DNA of 37,146 nt, taken from NCBI GenBank assembly GCA_030538605.1, contig JAUNTQ010000024.1, positions 375-37,520 of the forward strand, in the 5' to 3' direction. Positions 7,264 to 15,338 of this stretch are shown here, piece after piece. Every line of letters starts with the position of its first letter. Position 1 is the stretch's first letter. Source of the DNA: Pseudomonadota bacterium (GTDB lineage: Bacteria > Pseudomonadota > Gammaproteobacteria > Burkholderiales > Burkholderiaceae_C). The notes under the pieces were generated by a model, which was not told the DNA's origin, made no database searches, and saw only the letters and a list, made by a program, of their open reading frames with translations. Both the position numbers and the translations under genes were made by a program.

Positions 7264-7686
7264 ATGGATTTCAGTTACCTCATCACCCCGTTTGCCGCCT
7301 GGCTGGTGGCCGGTTGCCTGAAGTTCGCCATCAACAGCCTGCGGGCGGGCAAGCTGGCCTTTGGCCTGATCGGCTACGGCGGTCTGCCCAGCAACCACAG
7401 CGCCATCGTCAGCAGCATGGCGGCGCTGATTGCGCTGCGCGAAGGCATCGGCCACCCGGCCTTTGGCGTGGCCGTGACCCTGGCCTTCATCGTGCTGCTG
7501 GACGCCAGCAGCCTGCGCCGGCAGGTCGGGCGGCAGGCCGAAGCCATCAACCGCCTGCGCGGCCCGCAGGACACGCCCCTGCGCGAGCGCATGGGTCACA
7601 CGCCAGTGGAAATGGCCGCCGGGGTGGCGGTGGGCTGCGCGGTGGCGTGGGCAGTGAACGGGGCGGCTGCGCGGTTTTGGGGGTGA
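7264..7686 (+). CDS. DUF212 (divergent PAP2) membrane phosphatase candidate
   Basis: A 140-residue protein of the 'acid phosphatase/vanadium-dependent haloperoxidase-related' family. It contains GGLPSNHSAIVSS, corresponding to the PSxH phosphatase motif of PAP2 proteins, then FIVLLDASSLRRQVGRQAEAIN, the family's DAxxxRRxxGxxA block. Three to four hydrophobic segments are visible. It starts 4 bases after the UbiA stop. In mycobacteria a PAP2 protein (Rv3807c) is assigned to dephosphorylate decaprenylphosphoryl-ribose-5-phosphate, so the same job is a good guess here, although the two families are only distantly related. The next gene starts 2 bases after its stop codon. Confidence 0.75.
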   Translation: MDFSYLITPFAAWLVAGCLKFAINSLRAGKLAFGLIGYGGLPSNHSAIVSSMAALIALREGIGHPAFGVAVTLAFIVLLDASSLRRQVGRQAEAINRLRGPQDTPLRERMGHTPVEMAAGVAVGCAVAWAVNGAAARFWG

Positions 7687-7688
7687 GG

Positions 7689-9164
7689 ATGGACGTGAAG
7701 CATCAGGGCACGCGCGTTCAGCGCGCGGTCATCTTGTTGGCGGCTGCGTTGTTTTTGCTGGCCGCCTTGCGCGCGCTGGCATTCTGGGCACACGAGCCGA
7801 TGCTGGCGTACGCCAACAACTACGACCAGATCCGCGCCATGCGCTTTCTGCAAGTGCATCCCGACAAGCCCGACATGAGCGAGCCGCTTGGGGGAACGCC
7901 CGGCCAGCCCTGGCGCTATTTCCACCACGAAAAAGGCTGGGGCGAGATGATGTACCCGTCGAGCGACCTGGCCGTCAAGGCGGTGCAACTGGTGGTGCCC
8001 AACCTGTGGCGGCCTGCGGGGGCGCTGGTGGACATCAAGCAGGGGGCGTGGCTGTTGCTGGCCGTGTGGCTGGTGGCGATGGCCTGGGTGGCGTGGCGGC
8101 TGGGTCGTGCCAATGCCTGGCACGCGCTGGGTTTTTCGGCCTGGCTGCTGCTGGTGGCCGACCCGGTGAACCTGGTGTTTCTGAACACGTGGTACGCCGA
8201 ATTTCCGGCCTTTGCCGCGCTGACGGGGCTGGTGGGCCTGGGCTGGCTGTGGCTGGCGGGCTGCTGCCGCACGCGGGGGGCGGTGTGGTGGGGGTTGGGG
8301 ATGCTGCTGTTTCTGGCCACCAATCGCAACCAGTACATGTATTTGCCGCTGGCGTTGCTGCCGGTGGCGTGGTGGGTCTGGCGCGCGCGTACGCAGGCGG
8401 CGGGGCGGCCCTCGCCTGTGCTGGCACTGGCGGCGGTGGCCGTGGTGGTGGTGCCGCTGCTGCTGTTTGGTGCCAAGCTGGGGCAGGTCAAACAGGCCAA
8501 CAGCGCCAATCGGGTGAACACCGTGCTGGGGGCCATGCTGCCTGCCGCCAGCGACCCCGAGCGCATGCTGCGTCATCTGCGCCTGCCGCCTTCGTGCGCG
8601 CAGTTCTCGGGCCAGACCTGGTTCAGCACGCCTACCGACGCTTACCGCGCCGATTGCCCGCGGGTGCTGCGCATGTCGCTCACCAGTCTGGTGCCCGCGC
8701 TGCTGGCCGACCCGGCGGCGCTGGGCCGCATGGTGATGACGGCCACGCGCAACCACCAGGGCTTTGACCAGGCGCTGCTGGGGCAGGTGCAAGGGGTCGA
8801 GCAGGGCCGCGTGGCGGCGCTGCCTTCGCTGGCCGCGCGCTCGGTGAACGATGGCCTGCGGGCTTTGCCCACACCCGGGTGGCAGGCGCTGGTGGTCGTA
8901 TCGCTGCTGCTGCCGGGCGTGATGGCCGCATGGGCGCTCAAACGACGCGAACACGCCTGGGGCCAGGCGTGGCTGGCCTTGCAGATTGCGCTGGCCTATG
9001 TGTTTTTTTCCTCGCTGCTGGGTGACGGCTATATCGAGATCGAGCGCCATGCGGTGCTGAGCTACAGCCTGGGGTGCCTGCTGGCGGTGGCGCTGGTGGG
9101 GTGGTTGGTGCATGTGGGGGCTGCAAGCCGTCGCGAGGCTGTTGTGAAAGAGGTGTTGTCTTGA
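7689..9164 (+). CDS. Polytopic GT-C-like glycosyltransferase candidate
   Basis: A 491-residue membrane protein with roughly ten hydrophobic segments. After the first segment (about residues 12-32) comes a periplasmic stretch with ANNYDQIRAMRFLQ and GWGEMMYPSSD, whose acidic residues could serve as the catalytic Asp of a GT-C enzyme. A second conserved-looking patch is NTWYAEFPAF. A larger loop with three cysteines (about residues 290-330) is followed by more segments. I cannot place it in a named family with certainty; it vaguely resembles WsfD/TfpW-type transferases. Context, directly after the lipid-linked arabinose genes and overlapping the next transferase by 4 bases, suggests it uses polyprenyl-phospho-arabinose. 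Confidence 0.6.
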   Translation: MDVKHQGTRVQRAVILLAAALFLLAALRALAFWAHEPMLAYANNYDQIRAMRFLQVHPDKPDMSEPLGGTPGQPWRYFHHEKGWGEMMYPSSDLAVKAVQLVVPNLWRPAGALVDIKQGAWLLLAVWLVAMAWVAWRLGRANAWHALGFSAWLLLVADPVNLVFLNTWYAEFPAFAALTGLVGLGWLWLAGCCRTRGAVWWGLGMLLFLATNRNQYMYLPLALLPVAWWVWRARTQAAGRPSPVLALAAVAVVVVPLLLFGAKLGQVKQANSANRVNTVLGAMLPAASDPERMLRHLRLPPSCAQFSGQTWFSTPTDAYRADCPRVLRMSLTSLVPALLADPAALGRMVMTATRNHQGFDQALLGQVQGVEQGRVAALPSLAARSVNDGLRALPTPGWQALVVVSLLLPGVMAAWALKRREHAWGQAWLALQIALAYVFFSSLLGDGYIEIERHAVLSYSLGCLLAVALVGWLVHVGAASRREAVVKEVLS

Positions 9165-10717
9165 ATGCGTTGAAACCCGCGTCCTTGCCTGCTTGGCTGT
9201 TGGCAGTGGCGATCCTGTTGTTGCTGGCATTGGGCTGGGGCGTTCGCTTTGCGGATCTGGGGCAGCAAAGCCTGTGGGAAGACGAGCTTTTTTCGGCCGA
9301 CATCATCGTGAGCCGCCCCTTGCTTGCCGCGCCGGGCCAGCCGTGGCTGGAACGCTCGACGCTGTCGCAGGTCAAGCCCGGCGACACCTTCTGGACAGTG
9401 AAAGGGGCCGACCAGTCGCCGCCGCTGTTCGAGCTTGTGGGCAAGCTGACGACCCGGGTGTTTGGTGAGGGCGAGTTGGGTTTGCGCATGACCAGCGCCT
9501 TGTCGGCGGCGCTGCTTTTGCTCTGGCTGGCGCTGCGTGCCTGGCGCTGGCGTGCGGCGCCCGAAGGCACGGTGTATCTGACGGTGCTGGCCTTGATGGC
9601 GTCATCGGCCCTGCTGGTTTTTTATGCGCAGGAAGCGCGCGCCTACAGTCTGGGCATGGTGTTGGCCACCGTGCTGGTGGTGAAGTTCTGGGAGCGGCTG
9701 GTGCAGGGCTGGCGGCAGGCGCCGCTGCCCGGCTGGGGCGAGGTGGCACTGGCGGCGGCGGCGTGCATGGCGCACTACAACGCGCTGGTGCTCACCGGCC
9801 TGTTGTTCGTGGCGTATGCGCTGGAGGCCGTGCGGCGCCGGCATTGGTCGGCGCTGGCGCGCATGAGTTTGGTGGCCGTTGTGGTGCTGGCCTGGCTGGG
9901 TGTGGGCTACATGGGGTTTGATTCGGCTGCACAAGGTCATATTGGCTGGGTGCCTCCCATGAGCTACATGCAGGCCTTGCGCCTGGTGATGGAAAGCCTG
10001 GCGGCGCGTGCCATGGGCTACCCCTTCGTGGCACTGCTTGCGCTGCTGGTTGGCGTGGGCTTGGCGGTGGCGCTTGTCGGGGTGTGGCGCGCCCACCCTG
10101 CCGATGCCCAGGCGGCGACCCGGCGGCGGCACATTGGCGCTTTGGCGGTGATGGTGCTGCTTCTGCTGGTTTATCTGATGATCTCTGGCTATGTGGTGCA
10201 CAAGAGCCGGATCGAGAACGTCCGGCACTTGGTGTTTGCGCTGCCGGTGGTTTTCATCGTGGCAGGCGCGGTGGTGAACATGGTCAGCGCGGGCCGTCAG
10301 TGGGTGGCGGTCTTGCTGGTGATGGCACTGACAGCCACCCAGGTGCCCGCCCTGAAGACGGCGCATGCCGTGCAGAAAGGCGACTACCGTGGCGCGGCGG
10401 CCTTCGTGCTGCAACGTCTGCAAGACGGTGACACGGTGGTGGTGGGCCAGATGGCCAACGCGCTGGGCGCGCACGGCTATTACCTGAACGCGAGGTCGGG
10501 GCGGGCAATGCAGACAAGGCTGCTGAACGGTGTGGAGGCCATTGCCGCGATGTGCGCCGACATGGCAAACCAGCCGCGCTGGGGCGTGGTTTCGTCTACA
10601 CACCACACCGATCTGTTCAACACACTGGAAAACACCTGCGGCAGCAGCGGCTGGCGCATCGAGCGTTTCCAGGCGCCGGGCGTGCTGGCGCAGGTGTGGA
10701 CGCGGCAGGTGCCTTGA
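9161..10717 (+). CDS. ArnT/PMT-like (GT39-type) membrane glycosyltransferase
   Basis: A 518-residue protein with about eleven membrane segments and the topology of GT-C enzymes. The first periplasmic loop holds SLWEDELFSADII, with the acidic DE pair typical of GT39 and ArnT-like transferases, then DQSPPLFELVGKL, the PPL motif of the same loop. YAQEARAYSLGMV in the third segment is also typical (QxARxY). The C-terminal about 120 residues form a soluble domain. The start is a TTG at 9161, which overlaps the previous stop (TTGA) and has AAGAGG upstream. Such proteins move a sugar from a polyprenyl phosphate to an acceptor outside the membrane. Donor and acceptor are not shown by sequence; arabinose is inferred from neighbours. 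Confidence 0.75.
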   Translation: MNALKPASLPAWLLAVAILLLLALGWGVRFADLGQQSLWEDELFSADIIVSRPLLAAPGQPWLERSTLSQVKPGDTFWTVKGADQSPPLFELVGKLTTRVFGEGELGLRMTSALSAALLLLWLALRAWRWRAAPEGTVYLTVLALMASSALLVFYAQEARAYSLGMVLATVLVVKFWERLVQGWRQAPLPGWGEVALAAAACMAHYNALVLTGLLFVAYALEAVRRRHWSALARMSLVAVVVLAWLGVGYMGFDSAAQGHIGWVPPMSYMQALRLVMESLAARAMGYPFVALLALLVGVGLAVALVGVWRAHPADAQAATRRRHIGALAVMVLLLLVYLMISGYVVHKSRIENVRHLVFALPVVFIVAGAVVNMVSAGRQWVAVLLVMALTATQVPALKTAHAVQKGDYRGAAAFVLQRLQDGDTVVVGQMANALGAHGYYLNARSGRAMQTRLLNGVEAIAAMCADMANQPRWGVVSSTHHTDLFNTLENTCGSSGWRIERFQAPGVLAQVWTRQVP

Positions 10718-10752
10718 TGCCTGCGGCTGAACTTCATTGATGGGCGCGTGCC

Positions 10753-12306
10753 TTGAGTCTTTTCAAATCTGCCTCCACCGTTTCTCTGCTCACTTTGCTG
10801 TCGCGCATCACGGGGTTGGTGCGCGATCTGCTGATGGCGTCCAGCTTTGGGGTGAGCGGGTTGACGGATGCGTTCAACGTGGCGTTTCGCATTCCCAACC
10901 TGCTGCGGCGGCTGTTTGCCGAAGGGGCGTTCAGCCAGGCGTTTGTGCCGGTGCTGGCGCGCTCGAAGGCGGCGCGGGGCGAGGAGGCCACGCGGCTTTT
11001 GATCGACGCGGTGGCCACGGTGCTGGCCTGGATATTGGTGCTGACCTGCGCGGTGGGGATGTTGGCCGCGCCGCTGCTGGTGTGGGCGCTGGCCAGCGGG
11101 CTGGATGAGGCGAGCTTTGATGCGGCCGTGTTGATGACGCGCTGGATGTTCCCTTACATCGGCTGCATGTCGCTGGTGGCGCTGGCCGCGGGCATTCTCA
11201 ATACATGGAAGCACTTTGCGGTGCCGGCGGCCACGCCGGTGCTGCTCAACCTGTGCATGATCGCCGCCGCCTGGCTGGGCGCGCCGTGGTTCGGGCGCAT
11301 GGGGCTGGAGCCAATCTACGCCATGGCGGCGGGCGTGATGGTGGGGGGCGTGGTGCAGTTGGCGGTGCAGGTGCCTGCGCTCAAGCGCCTGGGCCTGCTG
11401 CCGCGCATTGGCCTGGGCCTGCGCCGGGTGCGTGATGCGTGGCGCGATGCGGGGGTGCGCCAGGTGCTCACGCTGATGCTGCCTGCGCTGCTGGGCGTGG
11501 GGGTGGCGCAGCTGTCGCTGCTCATCAACACGCAGATCGCCTCGCACCTGGCCGCAGGCAGCGTGACCTGGGTGTGGTACGCCGACCGGTTGATGGAGTT
11601 CCCGACCGCGCTCTTGGGTGTGGCGCTGGGTGTGGTGCTGACGCCGCAACTGGCGGCGGCGCGCGCGGCGCAGGACGATGCGCGCTATTCGCACATGCTG
11701 GACTGGGGCTTGCGCCTGGTGCTGCTGCTGGCGCTGCCCTGCGCGGCGGCGCTGCTGGTGTTTGGCACGCCGCTGATTGCCACGCTGTTTCACCACGGGC
11801 GCTTTTCTGCCGACGACGTGCAGCGCGTGGCGCTGGCCCTCAGCGGTTATGGCGTGGGCCTGCTGGGGCTGGTGGCGGTGAAGGTGCTGGCGCCGGGCTA
11901 TTACGCCAGCCTGGACATCCGCACGCCGGTGAAGATCGCCATTGTGGTGCTGGTGGTCACGCAGTTGCTCAACGTGCTGCTGGTGCCGCTGATGGCGCAC
12001 GCGGCGCTCACGCTGTCCATCGCGCTGGGGGCCATGCTGAATGCGGCCTGGCTGCTGGTGGGGCTGGTGCGGCGCGGCAGTTATCGGCCACTGGCAGGCT
12101 GGCCCGTGTTTGCCGCGCAGGTGCTGGCGGCCACGCTGCTGATGAGCGCCTTTCTGGCCTGGGCGGCGCAGGCGTTTGCCTGGCTGGCGCTGGGCGCGTG
12201 GGTGCGCGCGGGGCTGCTGGCGGGCCTGATCGCGGTGGCCGGTGCCATCTACTTTGGCACGCTGGCGCTGTGCGGGCTGAAACTGCGGCAGTTGCTGCGC
12301 CGCTGA
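10753..12306 (+). CDS. murJ: Lipid II flippase MurJ
   Basis: MurJ is the MOP-family membrane protein that flips lipid II to the periplasm for peptidoglycan synthesis. The 517-residue product has the full set of about 14 membrane segments and the conserved N-terminus with SRITGLVRD, TDAFNVAFRIPNLLRRLFAEGAFSQAFVP. The start is TTG at 10753, immediately giving the expected MSLFKSAS. It lies 35 bases after the GT39-type gene, so the envelope glycosylation genes may read into murJ. The SirB1-like gene follows in the same direction. Confidence 0.96.
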   Translation: MSLFKSASTVSLLTLLSRITGLVRDLLMASSFGVSGLTDAFNVAFRIPNLLRRLFAEGAFSQAFVPVLARSKAARGEEATRLLIDAVATVLAWILVLTCAVGMLAAPLLVWALASGLDEASFDAAVLMTRWMFPYIGCMSLVALAAGILNTWKHFAVPAATPVLLNLCMIAAAWLGAPWFGRMGLEPIYAMAAGVMVGGVVQLAVQVPALKRLGLLPRIGLGLRRVRDAWRDAGVRQVLTLMLPALLGVGVAQLSLLINTQIASHLAAGSVTWVWYADRLMEFPTALLGVALGVVLTPQLAAARAAQDDARYSHMLDWGLRLVLLLALPCAAALLVFGTPLIATLFHHGRFSADDVQRVALALSGYGVGLLGLVAVKVLAPGYYASLDIRTPVKIAIVVLVVTQLLNVLLVPLMAHAALTLSIALGAMLNAAWLLVGLVRRGSYRPLAGWPVFAAQVLAATLLMSAFLAWAAQAFAWLALGAWVRAGLLAGLIAVAGAIYFGTLALCGLKLRQLLRR

Positions 12307-12365
12307 GCGGTGTGCTGGCACGCCCGCATTGACGCTGCGGCGTCGGCCTCTGCACAATGGGCTGC

Positions 12366-13217
12366 ATGACGCTGGACTTCACGCCACCCACACCGCTGGC
12401 CTGGTTTGCCGCCCTGGTGCAAAGCGACGAACACTTGCCCCTGCTGGAAGCGGCCGTGAGCCTGGCGCAGGACGAATACCCTGAGCTTGACGTGCAGCAG
12501 GTGCTGGCCGAGGTGGACCACCTGGCCGCGCGGCTCAAGCGCCGCGTGAGCCCGCACGCCGACCCGCTCGTGCGGCTGCGCGCGCTGGAGCAGCTCTTCT
12601 TTAAGGAGCTGGGTTTTGCGGGCAACGTCAACGACTACTACAACCCCGACAACAGCTACCTGCACATCGTGCTGCACACGCGCCGGGGCATTCCCATCTC
12701 GCTGGCGGTGCTGTGGCTGGAGCTGGCGCAAGGCCTGGGGCTGGCTGCCGAGGGCGTGGGCTTTCCCGGCCACTTTCTGGTGCAGGTCAACCTGAACGAA
12801 GGCCGCGTGGTGATCGACCCGTTCACCGGCCAGTCGCTGGGCCGCGCCGAGCTGCGCGAGCGCATCGAGGAGTTGCACCCGCATCTGGCCCCGTCGCCCA
12901 ATGGCGACATGCCGCTGGCGCTGTACCTGCGCCCGTCCAGCCCCCGGCAGATTCTGGCGCGCATGTTGCACAACCTGCAGGACATCCACCGCGCGCAGCA
13001 GGACTGGCCGCGCCTGGTGCAGGTGCAGGACCGCCTGATCGCGCTGCTGCCCGAGGCCTGGCACGAATACCGCGACCGGGGCCTGGCCCTGGCTGAGTTG
13101 GGCGACCACGACCGCGCCCGCGCCGACCTGGCGCTCTACCTGCGCGAAGCCGCCGACGCCAGCGACCATGCGCAAATGGCGGAGCGGCTGGAGGCGCTGG
13201 GTGGGGATTCAGGGTGA
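12366..13217 (+). CDS. SirB1 family protein (transglutaminase-like plus TPR)
   Basis: A 283-residue protein of the SirB1/Transglut_core2 family. The central block NVNDYYNPDNSYLHIVL followed by RRGIPISLAVLWLELAQ and GVGFPGHFLVQV is diagnostic. The C-terminal third has TPR-like helices (QDIHRAQQDWPRLVQVQDR, then EYRDRGLALAELGDHDRARADL). The family lacks an evident catalytic cysteine, and its biochemical role is not firmly known. An ATG nine bases upstream (12357) is an equally possible start, and neither has a strong Shine-Dalgarno sequence. It follows murJ by about 60 bases on the same strand, a neighbourhood common in Burkholderiales. Confidence 0.85.
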   Translation: MTLDFTPPTPLAWFAALVQSDEHLPLLEAAVSLAQDEYPELDVQQVLAEVDHLAARLKRRVSPHADPLVRLRALEQLFFKELGFAGNVNDYYNPDNSYLHIVLHTRRGIPISLAVLWLELAQGLGLAAEGVGFPGHFLVQVNLNEGRVVIDPFTGQSLGRAELRERIEELHPHLAPSPNGDMPLALYLRPSSPRQILARMLHNLQDIHRAQQDWPRLVQVQDRLIALLPEAWHEYRDRGLALAELGDHDRARADLALYLREAADASDHAQMAERLEALGGDSG

Positions 13218-13275
13218 AGCTGCGTCCGTTTGCGTGGTGATTTCCTTGGTCTGAATATCACGCGCCTGAAGACGA

Positions 13276-14516
13276 TCAGGAATCACCGCCACTTGCCCCA
13301 TGCCCGGACGGGCTGCCCGCGCAGCCTGCCGCCCGCCAGGCGCGGCGCAGTTGCGTGTCGGACGAAAAGCCCGCCAGCGCGGCGGCATGCGTCACCCCGT
13401 ACCCGGCGTGCAAGGCGGCGCGTGCCGTGGCCAGCCGGATGCCGCGCAGGTAGTGCAGCGGGCTGGTGCCGGCGTGCTCGGCAAACAGGCGCGCCAGGTG
13501 GCGCGGCGAGCTGTGGGCCACGCGCGCCATGGCGGGCAGCGACCAGTCGGCGCGCGGGTCGTGGCCGATGGCGTCTTGCAGGCGGTGCAGGGCAGGGTGC
13601 AGGTGCGCCCGGTGCGCAAGAAAGGGTGACCCTAGAAACGGCAGTTGACCGCTTGCAAACGTCACAAAACGTGCATGAACACTGACATTTGCGGCTTCGA
13701 TGACGCTCACCATATGGGTGAGGGCGCTACGCACCCGATCGCACCACGCTGGCCGCGTCATGCGGCGTTGCTCGTCCTAGCAGGCAGTAGCCTGCGTCGT
13801 CCTCGCGCCTTGCCTGACACGCCCATCGCGGCACGCTCAGGCGCGTTCAACTGCCGTTTCTTGGGTGACAGCTCCGCATCGTGCGGGCCACGCCGCCAGC
13901 CGACCACCAGCGACTGCGCCACCGCTGCCGCCAGCGCCGGCCCGCAGGTGGCGGCGATGCGGTGCAGCGTCAGGTCGATGCCGCAGGTGACGCCCGCGCT
14001 GCTCCACACCGGCGCGTCGTGCACGAACACGCGGTTGGCGACCACCTCGCACGCCGGTTCGGCGGCGCGCAGTTGATCCAGATGGTGGTGGTGCGTGGTG
14101 GCGCGCCGCCCCGCCAGCAGCCCCGCGTGCGCGGCCAGCAGGGTGCCCGCGCATAAGCACAGCAGCTCCAGCCGCCCTTCGGCCAAGCGCAGGCCGCGCA
14201 GCCAGTGCAGGGCGGCGCGCGCCTCGGGTGTGTTCACGTCCAGCGTGGCCCCGGGCTGGCCGACCAGCACCAGCCAGGTCGGCCCGGGCAGGGTGGCGGG
14301 CAGCGGCTCAAGACCGCTGAGCACCGGGCCGACAGAGCTGGCCGCTTGCCGCCCCCCGCCGACAAAGCGCAGCGCAAAGCGCGCCGCCTCGTCGCGCCCG
14401 GCCAGGTGCACGTTGGCGCTGCGCAGCGCCTCGGCCGGGCCGGCCCAGTCGAGCACCAGGCTGCCGGGCAGCAGCAGAAAGACGACGTCGATGCGCGTCG
14501 CCGCCGCCATCGTCAT
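13276..14516 (-). pseudogene. GlxA-type AraC regulator interrupted by a MITE
   Basis: The N-terminal half (from the ATG at 14516) is a DJ-1/PfpI-like domain with LLCLCAGTLLAAHAGLLAGRRATTHH. The C-terminal half, in another frame (13276 to about 13630), has HLHPALHRLQDAI, SPRHLARLFAEHAGTSP and AGFSSDTQLRRAWR, an AraC double helix-turn-helix. Together they make a GlxA-family regulator, but 239 bases (234-bp element plus 5-bp target copy) separate them and bring a stop codon at 13758-13760. Removing them joins DAELSP to FLAHRAHLHP and yields a 333-residue frame, the normal size. The start overlaps the stop of the isochorismatase-like gene (ATGA), so the regulator was in one operon with it. Confidence 0.9.
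13631..13864. mobile_element. 234-bp MITE with 18-bp terminal inverted repeats
   Basis: The ends are CCTAGAAACGGCAGTTGA (13631-13648) and TCAACTGCCGTTTCTTGG (13847-13864), matching at 17 of 18 positions as inverted repeats. The element is bounded by direct repeats GTGAC at 13626-13630 and 13865-13869. It holds no transposase; inside are two small hairpins, CTCACC/GGTGAG (13706-13722) and GCAGGC/GCCTGC (13780-13795). It is therefore a non-autonomous element moved by an unknown transposase that makes 5-bp target duplications. It splits the GlxA-type regulator gene. Confidence 0.92.
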
Positions 14517-15082
14517 GCGGTGGCGGTGGCGCAGCGCTGCACGGCTTCGTCCACCGTGCACAGCGTGGCAAAGCGATCTTTCAGCACGGTGGCCGTGCGC
14601 GCCACGATGTCGGCGGCGGGCAGGGCGGTGCCGTCGGGCTGGGTCATGTCGAAAGTCAGCGTGGCGGTGGGCACGAAATCGACCTGCCAGCCCAGGTCGC
14701 TGGCGTGGCGCGTGGTGGTTTCGCAGCACTGCTCGGTGCGGATGCCGCTGACGACGAGACGCGTCACGCCGCGCTGCGTGAGCCACACGTCCAGCCCGGT
14801 GCCAACCAGCGCGCTGTGGCGCGACTTGGTGAAGGTGACGGCAGCCTCAAAGGCGGTGAGGCCATCCAGCGGGCGCACATGGCCGCTGGCGGCCGAAAAC
14901 GGGTTGTCGGGCACATTCGGCCCGGCCTGGTGGAAGATGCGCACGATGGGCACGCCGCGCGCGGCAGCGCCTGCGATCAGCGCGTTCTGCGCCGCCAGGT
15001 AGGCGGGCACGTCGGTATCGCGCCAGAACGGGCGGTGCTTGAAGGACTGCTGCACGTCGATGACGAGAAGGGCGGTGGGCAT
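14513..15082 (-). CDS. Isochorismatase-like cysteine hydrolase
   Basis: A 189-residue cytoplasmic hydrolase of the isochorismatase/nicotinamidase superfamily. The likely triad is D9 (LLVIDVQ), K86 (FTKSRHSAL) and C119 (SGIRTEQCCETTTR). The ATG at 15082 has GGAG upstream. It overlaps by 4 bases with the start of the downstream GlxA-type regulator. Pairing of such hydrolases with GlxA-type regulators is common, which suggests the regulator once controlled this gene. The substrate is unknown; it could be a nicotinamide-, carbamoyl- or ureido-type amide. With the regulator broken, expression may now be constitutive or lost (inference). Confidence 0.88.
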   Translation of the reverse strand: MPTALLVIDVQQSFKHRPFWRDTDVPAYLAAQNALIAGAAARGVPIVRIFHQAGPNVPDNPFSAASGHVRPLDGLTAFEAAVTFTKSRHSALVGTGLDVWLTQRGVTRLVVSGIRTEQCCETTTRHASDLGWQVDFVPTATLTFDMTQPDGTALPAADIVARTATVLKDRFATLCTVDEAVQRCATATA

Positions 15083-15338
15083 GGGGGCTCCGGGTGGGTT
15101 GAACGAGACGCCATGGTGGCGGCGCAGCGCGTTCGAGTCCGCGCGCGGCCAGACCTGAGTCGATCATTTTCGGACATGCGTGTGGGAGGCGGGCATGCGG
15201 GGCATCCACCGTGCGAAGCAAGACCGGATGAGTGGGCGTGCGCCAGCGCCGATCTGGTGCTGCATCTGCGGCAAGCAGGAGAGGGCGTGGAAGACCGCGA
15301 AGCCATAGCCGGGGCGTCAGTTCACTGTCTGCACATGC
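15083..15338. other. Gene-free spacer
   Basis: I see no convincing gene, repeat or terminator in these 256 bases. Open frames here have no family features and are shadows or random. It separates the isochorismatase-like gene from the end of the Bug-type gene. Confidence 0.5.

Noticed and set aside
7596-9230. A 544-codon antisense frame opposite the first GT-C gene
   Set aside because: The composition is typical of a shadow frame (Gln/His/Arg-rich) and there is no recognisable domain.
10480-12357. A 625-codon open frame antisense to murJ
   Set aside because: It is rich in His, Gln and Arg, has no domain, and murJ on the other strand is unmistakable. Long shadow frames are expected at this GC content.
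13758-14516. A complete short DJ-1-type protein gene
   Set aside because: Its last about 35 residues are read from the MITE and the matching HTH half lies just beyond it, so it is the front of a split regulator.
15083-15338. Small open frames in the spacer
   Set aside because: No ribosome-binding site, no conserved pattern and no plausible length.
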